Origin: Oscillospiraceae bacterium
Lineage (GTDB): Bacteria > Bacillota > Clostridia > Oscillospirales > CAG-272
NCBI GenBank assembly: GCA_015063895.1
Contig: SVTG01000002.1
Span: 99,130 to 163,129, forward strand
Reading direction: 5' to 3'
Length of the DNA: 64,000 nucleotides
Shown: positions 52,295 through 59,791 of the stretch, one piece after another
Layout of the letters: each line of letters begins with the position of its first letter
How positions within the stretch are numbered: position 1 is the first letter of the stretch
Notes under the pieces: model-generated
The model's database searches: none
The model's input: only the letters and a program-made list of their open reading frames with translations
What the model was told of the DNA's origin: nothing
Program-made: the position numbers and the translations under genes

Positions 52295-53365
52295 TTATTC
52301 GTCACCCTCCATGGGTGCAATTTGTTCTTGCTTGGCGGCTGTGGCGTCAAGGATCGACTGAGCAATGTCCTTTTCCGGCGTGCCGGTGCGCTGGCGACGT
52401 CCCTTTGCTGCTTTTTTGGTGCCGTCCTCGGCATTGGTCCTGTCTACCACGGAAATAAAGATATCCTCCAGATTGAGGCCAAGCGTTTCCATACCGACGA
52501 TCGGCCAGCCCTTGGCGCTGAAGGCGAAGAACAGCGATTTACGGATATCCACACCACGCTGACTTTCCACGTGATATACGTAAGCGTCGCCGTCGCGTGC
52601 GGCAAGCACCTCGGCATAGGCAACGTCTGCACGGTCACGCAGCATGGCGAGCACCTCGCGCTGCGGGCCGCAGATCTTGAGCTGGTAGCGGCAGGTGTTG
52701 GCGGCAACACGGTTGATGTTTTCGGTCAGCTCGTCCGCTACGATCTTGCCCTTGTTGATGATAATAATACGGTCGCAGACGGCTTGCACCTCTTGCAGAA
52801 TGTGCGTGGAGAGAATGACCGTGTGATCGCGACCCAGTGTGCGGATCAGGTTGCGCACCTCAATGATCTGCTTGGGGTCAAGGCCGACGGTGGGCTCGTC
52901 AAAGATGATCACGGGCGGATTGCCGATCAGCGCCTGCGCGATGCCTACACGCTGGCGAAAGCCCTTGGAAAGATTTTTGATCAGGCGGTGGTAGACGTCG
53001 GTCAATTTTACGACCTCGCAGATCTCCGCCAAATGCTTGGTGCGGTTCAGGGTGCAGCCCTTGAGGTTGTATACGAATATGAGGTATTCCTCCACCGTCA
53101 TATCAAGGTACAGGGGGGGCTGCTCAGGCAGGTAGCCAATGCGACGCTTGACCTCAAGGGGCTCATCAAGGACGTTAAGACCGTCAACTGTGACGCGCCC
53201 TGCACTCGAGGAGAGATAGCCCGCTAAAATATTCATCGTCGTACTCTTGCCTGCGCCGTTGGGGCCCAGTAAGCCGACGATCTCACCGCGTGCAACCTCA
53301 AAGCTGATGTCGTCAACTGCTGTGTTTGCGCCGTAGCTCTTGACCAGATGCTCGATTTTAATCAT
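52295..53365 (-). CDS. GldA-like ABC ATPase
   Basis: This 356-residue ATPase has Walker A GPNGAGKST (~34-42), signature NLSKGFRQRV (~131-140), Walker B VIIFDEP (~152-158) and switch His STHILQE. A ~120-residue C-terminal regulatory extension ends in a charged tail (KKAAKGRRQR). It heads the operon with permease, GldG-like and DUF4340 proteins and has its own promoter. It powers movement of an unknown substrate or a mechanical step across the membrane. Confidence 0.92.
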   Translation of the reverse strand: MIKIEHLVKSYGANTAVDDISFEVARGEIVGLLGPNGAGKSTTMNILAGYLSSSAGRVTVDGLNVLDEPLEVKRRIGYLPEQPPLYLDMTVEEYLIFVYNLKGCTLNRTKHLAEICEVVKLTDVYHRLIKNLSKGFRQRVGIAQALIGNPPVIIFDEPTVGLDPKQIIEVRNLIRTLGRDHTVILSTHILQEVQAVCDRIIIINKGKIVADELTENINRVAANTCRYQLKICGPQREVLAMLRDRADVAYAEVLAARDGDAYVYHVESQRGVDIRKSLFFAFSAKGWPIVGMETLGLNLEDIFISVVDRTNAEDGTKKAAKGRRQRTGTPEKDIAQSILDATAAKQEQIAPMEGDE

Positions 53366-53412
53366 ATCAGAATCCTTTCAGCGGCAGAGCCGCAATTTAT
53401 ACATATAAAATA

Positions 53413-53441
53413 ATTTTATCATATTATAACGAATAAATCAA
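53413..53441 (-). promoter_or_regulatory. Promoter of the Gld-type ABC operon
   Basis: On the minus strand TTGATT (53436-53441) and TAAAAT (53413-53418) have a 17-bp spacer. Confidence 0.65.
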
Positions 53442-53516
53442 CTGTCATTTTTTACTTTTTTGCGCGCGTGTGTGATGAATTTTTGAATTTTTACGCGATT
53501 TTTGCACAGAAAAAGC

Positions 53517-53604
53517 AAAAGCCCCACCGAAGTGGGGCTTTTTGTTATGGCTTAAACGAGTGAAAAGGTGTCCGAACAGGGGTAAAAACGAACAAAAGGT
53601 GTCT
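53517..53604 (-). terminator. Terminator plus conserved cassette motif (cassette 1, left edge)
   Basis: The stem AAAAGCCCCAC / GTGGGGCTTTT (53517-53542) ends the orphan gene on the minus strand. Between it and the gene lies a ~50-bp motif (53552-53604) with two AAAAGGTGTC units around GGGGTAAAAACGAAC. A clear relative occurs in the same position of the second cassette (62884-62930). Confidence 0.7.
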
Positions 53605-53612
53605 GGTTATGA

Positions 53613-54146
53613 TTATCTTTTTAAAATACTTTTGATCTTATCAAGCAATGACGGTTTCTTTTTCATGCTTTTTCTCCAAATAAGATCCGAATCGAGCGGC
53701 GTTCCATTATCAAGGTATGAGAAAAATGCAAAATCAAAATTTTCCATCGGGATTACACCATCTAAAGCCAAGCCGTAGTAATAATCGAGATAGTACATGC
53801 TTCCCCATAATTTAATGTCAAAATCACCGGGATCTCCAATGTTGAGAGACAAACGGTACATAGTGGACAACACTTCTTCTTTACTCATCCGATTTGAGTA
53901 ATAGGCATTTTTGAAGAACAATCTTAATTTATCGTGTGAAACCGCCTTGTCAAAATTCTGTTCGGCGCAGTAGTTATGTAACAAGGAAATTGTTTTGTTT
54001 ACATCCGAGCCGCACAGAGAAAGTTCTAATACGATATCACTCAATGGAGATTCTTTTTCTAAATAATAATTCAGCCACTCATCGTAGCCGTCAGAAAAGC
54101 CAAACATGAGCAAAGTTTTATAATAAAAAGCATCTTCACGTTTCAA
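53613..54146 (-). CDS. Orphan hypothetical protein of insulated cassette 1
   Basis: This is a 178-codon gene of unknown family. The product is acidic and aromatic-rich (WLNYYLEKESPLSD, GSMYYLDYYYGLALDG), without membrane helices or known motifs, and ends in a basic tail (KKKPSLLDKIKSILKR). The start is best placed at TTG 54146, 8 nt after GGGAGG; an in-frame GTG at 54155 touches the ribosome site. The gene is AT-richer than its neighbours. It lies between a terminator and a promoter that abuts a hairpin array, the same arrangement as at 62.8-63.7 kb. No function assigned. Confidence 0.7.
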   Translation of the reverse strand: MKREDAFYYKTLLMFGFSDGYDEWLNYYLEKESPLSDIVLELSLCGSDVNKTISLLHNYCAEQNFDKAVSHDKLRLFFKNAYYSNRMSKEEVLSTMYRLSLNIGDPGDFDIKLWGSMYYLDYYYGLALDGVIPMENFDFAFFSYLDNGTPLDSDLIWRKSMKKKPSLLDKIKSILKR

Positions 54147-54171
54147 TACCGTCACCTCCCGTCTTTGGTTT

Positions 54172-54200
54172 ATTATACCACACTTTCTCTAATAAATCAA
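54172..54200 (-). promoter_or_regulatory. Promoter of the cassette 1 gene, -35 at the array edge
   Basis: On the minus strand TTGATT (54195-54200) and TATAAT (54172-54177) have a 17-bp spacer. The -35 overlaps the first hairpin of the array (AAGGC-GTA-GCCTT). The same geometry is found at 63332-63360. Confidence 0.75.
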
Positions 54201-54375
54201 GGCGTAGCCTTGTATATCATCCGCAACTCGTTGCGGTATATCATCAACACGGAGTGTTGTATAGCATCAAGCCGCAGGAGGATACACGCTGGCGCGTGAT
54301 GAGATACAGCCCCGCAGGGGCTGATGATATACACCGCACTTCGCGCGGCGATGATATACCAAGCCTGCGGCTTGG
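54199..54375. repeat. Array of short different hairpins joined by a TATATCATC spacer (array 1)
   Basis: At least six short palindromes follow each other: AAGGC/GCCTT, CCGCAA/TTGCGG, AACAC/GTGTT, CACGC/GCGTG, AGCCCC/GGGGCT, CCGC/GCGG and AAGCC/GGCTT. They are separated by GTATATCATC on the left half and its reverse complement GATGATATAC on the right half. First and last hairpins are shared with the array at 63359-63675. No protein coding is evident. Confidence 0.8.
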
Positions 54376-54378
54376 ATA

Positions 54379-54421
54379 AACAAAAAGAGAACTTTTGGTA
54401 GACAAAAGTTCTCTTTTTGTT
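54379..54421. terminator. Hairpin terminator closing array 1
   Basis: The 19-bp arms AACAAAAAGAGAACTTTTG and CAAAAGTTCTCTTTTTGTT with a 5-nt loop end in T-rich or A-rich tracts on both strands. Confidence 0.8.
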
Positions 54422-54569
54422 GGCGCGGCATGAGGGGTATTCACCTGCGGTGAAGATTTTTCGCCTTGGCGCTTACAAGCAAGCTTGACGCGCTCTGCGG
54501 CTCAAATGCGAACCCCATTCTGCGAGCCTCGCTCGCAGAGGGGGCTTCGCCTCGCCCCATACCGAGCAT
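54422..54569. repeat. tRNA-3'-end-like remnant region
   Basis: GGCGCGGCATGAGGGG (54422-54437) repeats the sequence at the 3' end of the adjacent tRNA-Arg gene (GGCGCGGCATGAGGGA, 54607-54622), but the rest of the tRNA is absent. Several small hairpins follow (CTGCGAG/CTCGCAG). I see no gene here. Confidence 0.6.
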
Positions 54570-54604
54570 AACAAAGAAGCCCCACCGAAGTGGGGCTTCT
54601 TGTT
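54570..54604 (-). terminator. Terminator of tRNA-Arg
   Basis: The stem AACAAAGAAGCCCCAC / GTGGGGCTTCTTGTT with a TTCG tetraloop (minus strand) lies immediately downstream of the tRNA CCA. Confidence 0.85.
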
Positions 54605-54608
54605 ATGG

Positions 54609-54682
54609 CGCGGCATGAGGGATTCGAACCCCCGACCTACTGGTTCGTAGCCAGGCACTCTATCCGGCTGAGCTAATGCCGC
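54609..54682 (-). tRNA. tRNA-Arg(ACG)
   Basis: The acceptor stem is GCGGCAT/ATGCCGC, the anticodon loop CTACGAA gives ACG, the T-loop is TTCGAAT and the D-arm is normal. CCA is encoded (54606-54608). A consensus promoter and a UUCG-loop terminator flank it. Confidence 0.95.
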
Positions 54683-54707
54683 GTGACGCTTTTCGGCGTA
54701 CCCATGT

Positions 54708-54736
54708 ATTATAGCACAAGCAAAAGTGCTTGTCAA
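54708..54736 (-). promoter_or_regulatory. Promoter of tRNA-Arg
   Basis: On the minus strand TTGACA (54731-54736) and TATAAT (54708-54713) have a 17-bp spacer, about 25 bp before the tRNA. Confidence 0.85.
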
Positions 54737-54871
54737 GAGGAAAAATAAAAAATTTTTCACGTTTTTTGCGACGCTAAAAATGCGTGTATTTTGGAAAAAT
54801 GCTGTATAAGACTGTGCTCCTTGGGTAACGCTTTTTCAGATGATAGTGAGTGAGGGGGTGGAGGCTTGCAG

Positions 54872-55495
54872 ATGCAAAAAAGCGGCACGCGCACGCTACT
54901 GCTGTTGGTTGCTACGTTGGCGTTATATCTGTTGCTGTGGCAGGCATTGGCAGCGCTTGTTGTGCTTCCCGTTTATTTTTACGGGCGGTTGATTGAGCTT
55001 TTGAGTATGGTCTTGTTTGCGGCGCTGGCCTTGTGTACGCCAATGCGCTTTGAGGAGATGGGGATCGCAGTGCCGCGCGCGACGCTTTGGCGCTCCCTCG
55101 CGTTAGGCTCCTTTGTGGGGCTCTGCTTTGTGGGTGCTTTGATGCTGCTGCGCCTGCTTGGGGGACACGCCTTGTCGTTTTCGTGGCACATTGCGGGGGA
55201 TATTTCACGAATCACCTATTTTGCGGTAGCACCCTTTCAGGAGGTGCTTGCAAAAAGCGTGATGCTGTATAGCTTTGAATTGGTGCTTGATAAGCGCCAC
55301 CCACACGTGGCAAATTTGTTGGCAGCACTCACGTTTGCCGCTTTTCACGTGGCTTACGGCATTGAAATGATGCTGGCGGCTGCCGCACTTTCGCTGGTGA
55401 CGGGGTGGATCTTTTTGAAGGAGCGCGCCGTGTGGGGGTGTGCTGTGGCACATTTTTGCTGCGGCTTTTTTCCGCTTTGCTTTGATATGGTGTAA
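54872..55495 (+). CDS. CPBP/ABI-family intramembrane protease-like protein
   Basis: This 207-residue protein has about six membrane helices. The region FQEVLAKSVMLYS occupies the place of the family's EExxxR motif, with the first Glu replaced by Gln and the Arg by Lys or Ser. FAAFHVAYG and the HF near the end supply the expected histidines. It may therefore be an inactive or altered relative of Rce1-like proteases. ATG 54872 is 7 nt after GGAGG; an upstream TTG is less likely. It forms a short run with the small Cys protein downstream; its function is unknown. Confidence 0.7.
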   Translation: MQKSGTRTLLLLVATLALYLLLWQALAALVVLPVYFYGRLIELLSMVLFAALALCTPMRFEEMGIAVPRATLWRSLALGSFVGLCFVGALMLLRLLGGHALSFSWHIAGDISRITYFAVAPFQEVLAKSVMLYSFELVLDKRHPHVANLLAALTFAAFHVAYGIEMMLAAAALSLVTGWIFLKERAVWGCAVAHFCCGFFPLCFDMV

Positions 55496-55552
55496 TAAGG
55501 GGTTGTATTTTCTCTTGCCTTGTGTTATACTGAAGCAAAGCGAGGTGTTACG

Positions 55553-55753
55553 ATGAAAAAGACCGAGAAAAAGCTGCCGCCCTCGAATTGTGAGAGCTGC
55601 GAGTTCTACGATTATGATGAATATTATGAGGAATACACCTGCAAAATGCGTCTTGACGAGGACGAAATGATGCGCTTTTTGCAAAAGGAAACGGCTTCCT
55701 GCCCGTATTATCGCTATTACGATGAGTATAAGAGCGTGCATAAGCAGATCTGA
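55553..55753 (+). CDS. Small Cys-rich protein (DUF6472-like)
   Basis: The 66-residue product has four cysteines in the order CESC...YTC...SCPYY, with many Tyr, Asp and Glu residues (FYDYDEYYEEY, RLDEDEMMRF). This fits the DUF6472-like small proteins of gut Clostridia and suggests a metal-binding fold. ATG 55553 has GAGGTG upstream; an earlier in-frame ATG lacks a site. It is followed by a long hairpin terminator. Role unknown. Confidence 0.75.
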   Translation: MKKTEKKLPPSNCESCEFYDYDEYYEEYTCKMRLDEDEMMRFLQKETASCPYYRYYDEYKSVHKQI

Positions 55754-55754
55754 A

Positions 55755-55821
55755 AAATGCTTCGGCAACGGTGTGATGTTCTGAACGGACAGATCAACAC
55801 GATTGCCGAAGCATTTTTTAT
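55755..55821. terminator. Long bidirectional terminator hairpin
   Basis: AAAAATGCTTCGGCAA pairs with TTGCCGAAGCATTTTTT across a 30-bp internal segment that itself can fold. It lies between the convergent small Cys gene and the beta-helix gene and overlaps the latter's stop. Confidence 0.8.
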
Positions 55822-56837
55822 TGTGCAATGACCCTGCCGATCAGATAATCGCGGTAGGATTTGTCAAGCGATTTTTCCTCGTTGAAGAAGGGATTTTCAA
55901 TGACGCCGTTTCCCCCGGGCTCACCCACGAGCAAAAAGTTGGTGTTGTCGGCGTCGGCACGGAAGGTTACCTTGGTGTTTGATACCAGTGCGCAGAATTT
56001 GCCCTCGGCGCGAAAGCCTGTCTGCCCACCCTCCACGGTCTTCCACCAATAGCAAAAGCAGTTGTGAAATACCGAGTGTACGCCATCCTTAAGATAAAAG
56101 CCCGTAGCGTACTGGTCACTGTAGCAGAAATCAAACCAGTTTTCCCAGCTGAGATCAAGAAAGGCGATGCTGTCGGTGTAATGGTCAAAGCCGCTCTTGA
56201 GACTGTAAAGGGGGTGGATGTTGCGTAAGTAGTTGCCGCCGCGCACCAGCTTTACGCCGATCTGTACGCGCGCAATGCGCATATTTGTCAGGGTGTTGTC
56301 CATACCCTCGATCAGCACGCCGATCGAGTCCGTGGTGCCGCGCCCTGCAATGTTGACGTTGCAGATATCGGCGTCGGATGATCCTGAATTGGCACCGTAT
56401 TTGATGTGCAGACCGATCCTTGTGTGCTTGATAGACAGGTTTTCAATGCGCGTTTCGCGTCCGCTGTCGATCGACACGCCGTTTGCTCTGTCGCTGCCGT
56501 CCAGGATACCGCCCGAAAGATAGTAGTTGCTGCCGTTTTCAAAAATGGTGTTGTAGGGATCTATGCCGCCAAGGCGGATCAGCGCCTCGTCGCTTTCCCA
56601 ATCCTGTGTCGCTTTGATCACGGCAAAACCGGAAAGCTGCAACGACACGGCATGCGCAGGGTTAGCGGGCGTGCAGATAGGCTTTGAAAGCAGATACTCA
56701 CCGTCGGGGAAAAACAGCACGCGACGGGGATGACTTAAAATCAGCGCCTGTAGGGCATCTGAAACGTCCTTGCCCGTGTTTGGCTCAATAAAGTCGGATA
56801 CCATCACAAAGGCCTTGCTTGCAAAATCGTGTATCAT
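55818..56837 (-). CDS. Right-handed beta-helix (pectate-lyase-like) protein
   Basis: This 339-residue protein opens with the pectate-lyase-3/GH28-like pattern DFIEPNTGKDVSDALQALI. Repeated beta-helix turns follow, rich in Ile/Val/Asn (IENLSIKHTRIGLHI, NTLTNMRIARVQIGV). Possible catalytic acids include Asp in GGILDGSDRANG. There is no signal peptide, so any activity is on imported oligosaccharides. It is a single gene with its own promoter (TTGACC-17-TATAAT). The substrate could be a pectin or rhamnogalacturonan fragment, which fits the rhamnosidase locus, but this is inference. Confidence 0.75.
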   Translation of the reverse strand: MIHDFASKAFVMVSDFIEPNTGKDVSDALQALILSHPRRVLFFPDGEYLLSKPICTPANPAHAVSLQLSGFAVIKATQDWESDEALIRLGGIDPYNTIFENGSNYYLSGGILDGSDRANGVSIDSGRETRIENLSIKHTRIGLHIKYGANSGSSDADICNVNIAGRGTTDSIGVLIEGMDNTLTNMRIARVQIGVKLVRGGNYLRNIHPLYSLKSGFDHYTDSIAFLDLSWENWFDFCYSDQYATGFYLKDGVHSVFHNCFCYWWKTVEGGQTGFRAEGKFCALVSNTKVTFRADADNTNFLLVGEPGGNGVIENPFFNEEKSLDKSYRDYLIGRVIAQ

Positions 56838-56866
56838 GCGGGTTGCCTCCTATATTCGTTGTGTTT

Positions 56867-56895
56867 ATTATATCACGGGGATGAGCTGCGGTCAA
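56867..56895 (-). promoter_or_regulatory. Promoter of the beta-helix gene
   Basis: On the minus strand TTGACC (56890-56895) and TATAAT (56867-56872) have a 17-bp spacer. Confidence 0.75.
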
Positions 56896-56896
56896 T

Positions 56897-56933
56897 AAAA
56901 AAACGGATAACACCGCGGTGTTATCCGTTTTTT
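56897..56933. terminator. Perfect palindromic terminator
   Basis: AAAAAACGGATAACACCG pairs with CGGTGTTATCCGTTTTTT, with A-runs and T-runs outside the GC core. It directly follows the AEC remnant. Confidence 0.88.
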
Positions 56934-56935
56934 GT

Positions 56936-57229
56936 TTAAAGCGCGCCACCCAGACGCAGGAAAAATGCAGCAAGGAAAATGGAGAAGGCACCGACAAGGG
57001 TTGACCACACCACCAGCTGTCCTGCAAGCGTGACGTCTGCGTTCATTTCCTGTACCATCGGTACACTCGGTACGGCCACGGGGGAGGCAAAAAGCGATAC
57101 GAACGCGGCAAACTGTGCCTTGCCAAGGTCGTTTCTGAAGCAGAAATAAGCAATGCCGAGGGCAAATATCGGTACGATCACACAGCGCACAACGGTGCCG
57201 AAAATGATCTCCTGTCGGACCTTATGCGT
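56936..57229 (-). pseudogene. AEC-family transporter, C-terminal remnant
   Basis: The frame ending at 56936 encodes about 90 residues with three membrane helices, such as RCVIVPIFALGIAYF and TLAGQLVVWSTLVGAFSIF. They match the C-terminal third of auxin-efflux-carrier-type permeases. Upstream the frame meets a stop within 35 codons, and cysteine synthase lies immediately beyond, so the first ~200 residues are absent. A terminator still follows. It is probably a deletion remnant and not functional. Confidence 0.65.
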
Positions 57230-57281
57230 TCGATTCCCGTGCGGTTAAGAACATCGCCCTGTGGGATAACGTTTTTTGATC

Positions 57282-58208
57282 TTATTCAAATAAGGGGGTG
57301 GAGAAATAGCGCTCAGCCGTGTCCGGCAGCACCGTTACTACGGTCTTTCCGCGCCCCAGCTTTTTGGCAAGGCGAATCGCAGCTGCCACGTTGGTGCCGC
57401 TTGAGATGCCGCACATAATGCCTTCCTCTCGTGCCAGACGCTTGGCGGTGGTCAATGCCTCCTCGTCGCCTACGATGCAGATATCGTTATAGATCTGTTG
57501 GTTGAGAATGGCGGGGATCAGTCCGTCACCGATGCCCATTTGCAGGTGTGTGCCGATCGATCCGCCCGACAGGATCGCCGCGTGCTCGGGCTCTACTGCC
57601 CAGATCTCAATATCGGGGTTTGCTGTCTTCAGCGTTTCACCAATGCCCGTGATCGTGCCACCCGTGCCAATACCCGAGCAAAAGCCGTGAATGGGACCGT
57701 TTACGGCCTCCAGAATTTCAACACCGGTTTGACGGCGTTGGATATCTACGTTGTTGGGATTTTCAAATTGCTGGGGCACAAAAACGCGCGGATCCTCACG
57801 CTGCATGCGAAGTGCTGTTTGCAGACATTCCTCAATGCATTCGCCGATATTGCCTGCGTCGTGTACGAGCACGACCTCCGCGCCGTAATGCTCCACCAGC
57901 TTGCGGCGTTCCTCGCTGACCGAATCGGGCATGACGATCTTGGTCTGATAGCCGCGTACTGCGCCGACAAGTGCAAGGCCAATGCCTTGATTGCCGCTGG
58001 TGGGCTCTACAATGACCGTGTCGGGGCCGATCTTGCCCTCTCGTTCGGCCGCGCAGATCATATTGTAGGCAGTGCGTGTCTTGATGGAGCCACCGACGTT
58101 CAAGCCCTCGTATTTGACAAGGATCTCGGCGCCGTCAGTGGGGGCCATGCGCGAAAGGCGCACGAGCGGCGTGTTGCCGATCGCATCTAAAACGGAATTA
58201 TAAATCAT
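57282..58208 (-). CDS. cysK: Cysteine synthase (O-acetylserine sulfhydrylase)
   Basis: This 308-residue PLP enzyme has the lysine motif GGSIKTRTA (~41-49), the substrate loop PTSGNQGIGLA (~68-78), phosphate-binding GIGTGGTITGIG (~172-183) and the C-terminal SGTNVAAA. It converts O-acetylserine and sulfide to cysteine. ATG 58208 has GAGGT 6 nt upstream; an in-frame TTG 12 bp earlier covers the ribosome site. A consensus promoter lies directly upstream. No cysE is nearby. The related activity cystathionine beta-synthase is less likely at this length. Confidence 0.93.
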   Translation of the reverse strand: MIYNSVLDAIGNTPLVRLSRMAPTDGAEILVKYEGLNVGGSIKTRTAYNMICAAEREGKIGPDTVIVEPTSGNQGIGLALVGAVRGYQTKIVMPDSVSEERRKLVEHYGAEVVLVHDAGNIGECIEECLQTALRMQREDPRVFVPQQFENPNNVDIQRRQTGVEILEAVNGPIHGFCSGIGTGGTITGIGETLKTANPDIEIWAVEPEHAAILSGGSIGTHLQMGIGDGLIPAILNQQIYNDICIVGDEEALTTAKRLAREEGIMCGISSGTNVAAAIRLAKKLGRGKTVVTVLPDTAERYFSTPLFE

Positions 58209-58237
58209 AGAATACCTCAAAAAAACAGTCTGTTGAT

Positions 58238-58266
58238 ATTGTATACTAAATTTAAAAAAATGTCAA
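58238..58266 (-). promoter_or_regulatory. Promoter of cysK
   Basis: On the minus strand TTGACA (58261-58266) and TACAAT (58238-58243) have a 17-bp spacer. Confidence 0.8.
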
Positions 58267-58328
58267 CAGTTTTGTTTTGAAATCCCGTGCGGCCAGCCGC
58301 ACGGGCGTGCTTTTGTATCCCGGTCAGG

Positions 58329-58364
58329 ATCAAAAAGGAGTGGGCGCACCCACTCCTTTTTGAT
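58329..58364 (-). terminator. Terminator of the Gfo/Idh gene
   Basis: A 16-bp perfect stem (ATCAAAAAGGAGTGGG / CCCACTCCTTTTTGAT) lies just beyond the stop. A second hairpin, CCCGTGCGGC/GCCGCACGGG, lies at about 58285-58306 toward cysK. Confidence 0.85.
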
Positions 58365-58368
58365 AGGC

Positions 58369-59673
58369 CTATTTGCTTTTTAACGACTCGTTTAATTCCT
58401 TGCAATAATCGGCAAGGGAGATCACGCTGCCCTCTATGCGGGATTTTTCTGCGGCAAAGGCCATCAGATGATTGTCAACCGATTGGCGAATGCTGGAGAT
58501 CGATTTGCCTTTGTAGGTGCCCTTCATACGGGAGAAGAAGGCGCTGACGATCCCCTGGTCACCGCCGCCGTGGCCACCGCCAAAATGCTCACTGGTTTTG
58601 GCGGCATCCTCGATCGGGATCTGCGTGGTCTGGCCTGTTTTAAAGGAAAAGTAGGTGAAGTAGGGGTCCTTCATGCGGCCGTGAAGCGAGCCGTCCGTGC
58701 CCATCACGTAGATGTCGCGACCGCCCTGGTTAAAGGCTGCCATTGAAAGGCTGGCAGTAGCGCCGCCCTCAAATTCCATGTTGACGACCTGGTGGTCTAC
58801 CACGTCGTTATCGGTTCTGAATACGCACTTGCCGAAATTGTTTTCGCGCAGTGCCTTTGCAATTTGTTCTTTGGTGGGATCGGGGCATTTGGCAACGGCC
58901 TCCTTCATCCACGCGTGACAATCGTCGGAGAGGTAGACCTTTTCTGCGTGATAGTGGCAGGTGTCAGCCGCGGGGCAGCCGTCGGTGCAGCGCACAGGGG
59001 CGCCTTCGGGGCAATTTTCCTTGGTAAAGTAGGTAAGGGAGCCGAAGGACTGCACACGGGTGCATTTTTCGCCGATCAACCATTGCAGAATGTCAAGGTC
59101 GTGGCAGCATTTTTGCAGGATCATAGGCGTGGAGCGCTCGGAATTTGCCCAGTTGCCGCGCACAAAGCTGTGGCTTTGATGCAGGTGTCCCACGTCCTCG
59201 GTGTGGCGGATCTGCATCACGCGCCCTACGTACCCGTCGTCAATGAGATTTTTCAGCTTGGTAAAGAAGGGGGTGTAGCGCAGTACGTGACAGACAAGGA
59301 CGTTTACGCCCTTTTCCTCGGCGTAGTTGGCAAGCAGCATGCACTCCTCCGGATTGGCGGCCACGGGCTTCTCCAGCAGGATCTCGTAACCGAGGTCAAT
59401 GGCACGGATCGTGGGCTTAGTGTGCTCCTGGTCCATTGTGCAGATAATGCAGGCATCGGCCATTTTGGGCAGTGCCAGCAGGTCGCGCCAATCGGCAAAC
59501 ACACGGTCGGCAGGAATATTGTGCAGCTTGGCAATATAGTCGCGGCGCGCTTCGATCGGCTCGGCGACGCCGACAACCTCATAAAGCTCGGGATATTTTG
59601 CCATATCGTCGGTATAGACCTTGCCGCGGTTTCCGGCGCCGAGCAGAATTGCAGAAATTTTCTTTTGTGCCAT
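58369..59673 (-). CDS. Gfo/Idh/MocA-family oxidoreductase
   Basis: This 434-residue protein has an N-terminal Rossmann domain (GAGNRGKVYTDDM, ~13-25; ILLEKPVAANPEE, ~98-110) and a C-terminal Gfo/Idh sheet domain. A Cys-rich insertion (CPEGAPVRCTDGCPAADTC, ~225-245) is an added feature in this subgroup and may bind metal. It would oxidise or reduce a sugar or cyclitol with NAD(P). A promoter with 18-bp spacing precedes it. It lies convergent-side of a PocR-AraC regulator and probably belongs to that regulon. Confidence 0.88.
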   Translation of the reverse strand: MAQKKISAILLGAGNRGKVYTDDMAKYPELYEVVGVAEPIEARRDYIAKLHNIPADRVFADWRDLLALPKMADACIICTMDQEHTKPTIRAIDLGYEILLEKPVAANPEECMLLANYAEEKGVNVLVCHVLRYTPFFTKLKNLIDDGYVGRVMQIRHTEDVGHLHQSHSFVRGNWANSERSTPMILQKCCHDLDILQWLIGEKCTRVQSFGSLTYFTKENCPEGAPVRCTDGCPAADTCHYHAEKVYLSDDCHAWMKEAVAKCPDPTKEQIAKALRENNFGKCVFRTDNDVVDHQVVNMEFEGGATASLSMAAFNQGGRDIYVMGTDGSLHGRMKDPYFTYFSFKTGQTTQIPIEDAAKTSEHFGGGHGGGDQGIVSAFFSRMKGTYKGKSISSIRQSVDNHLMAFAAEKSRIEGSVISLADYCKELNESLKSK

Positions 59674-59725
59674 TGTGATACCCTCCGTGAATCGTAGTTG
59701 CCGTGTGATATACGGTGATATTTTT

Positions 59726-59755
59726 ATTGTAGCATATCCAAAAAAGGTGTGTCAA
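59726..59755 (-). promoter_or_regulatory. Promoter of the Gfo/Idh gene
   Basis: On the minus strand TTGACA (59750-59755) and TACAAT (59726-59731) have an 18-bp spacer. It lies 36 bp after the AraC stop, so the two genes can be transcribed separately. Confidence 0.7.
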
Positions 59756-59791
59756 GGTGAAAGTGGACATATTTTGTATGAAACAAGACAC

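Noticed and set aside
54199..54375. Possible CRISPR or tRNA cluster
   Set aside because: The hairpins differ from one another while the joining sequence is constant, the opposite of CRISPR; no tRNA fold.
55818..56837. Secreted pectate lyase
   Set aside because: The beta-helix pattern is clear, but there is no signal peptide and the catalytic set cannot be confirmed, so only a general call was made.
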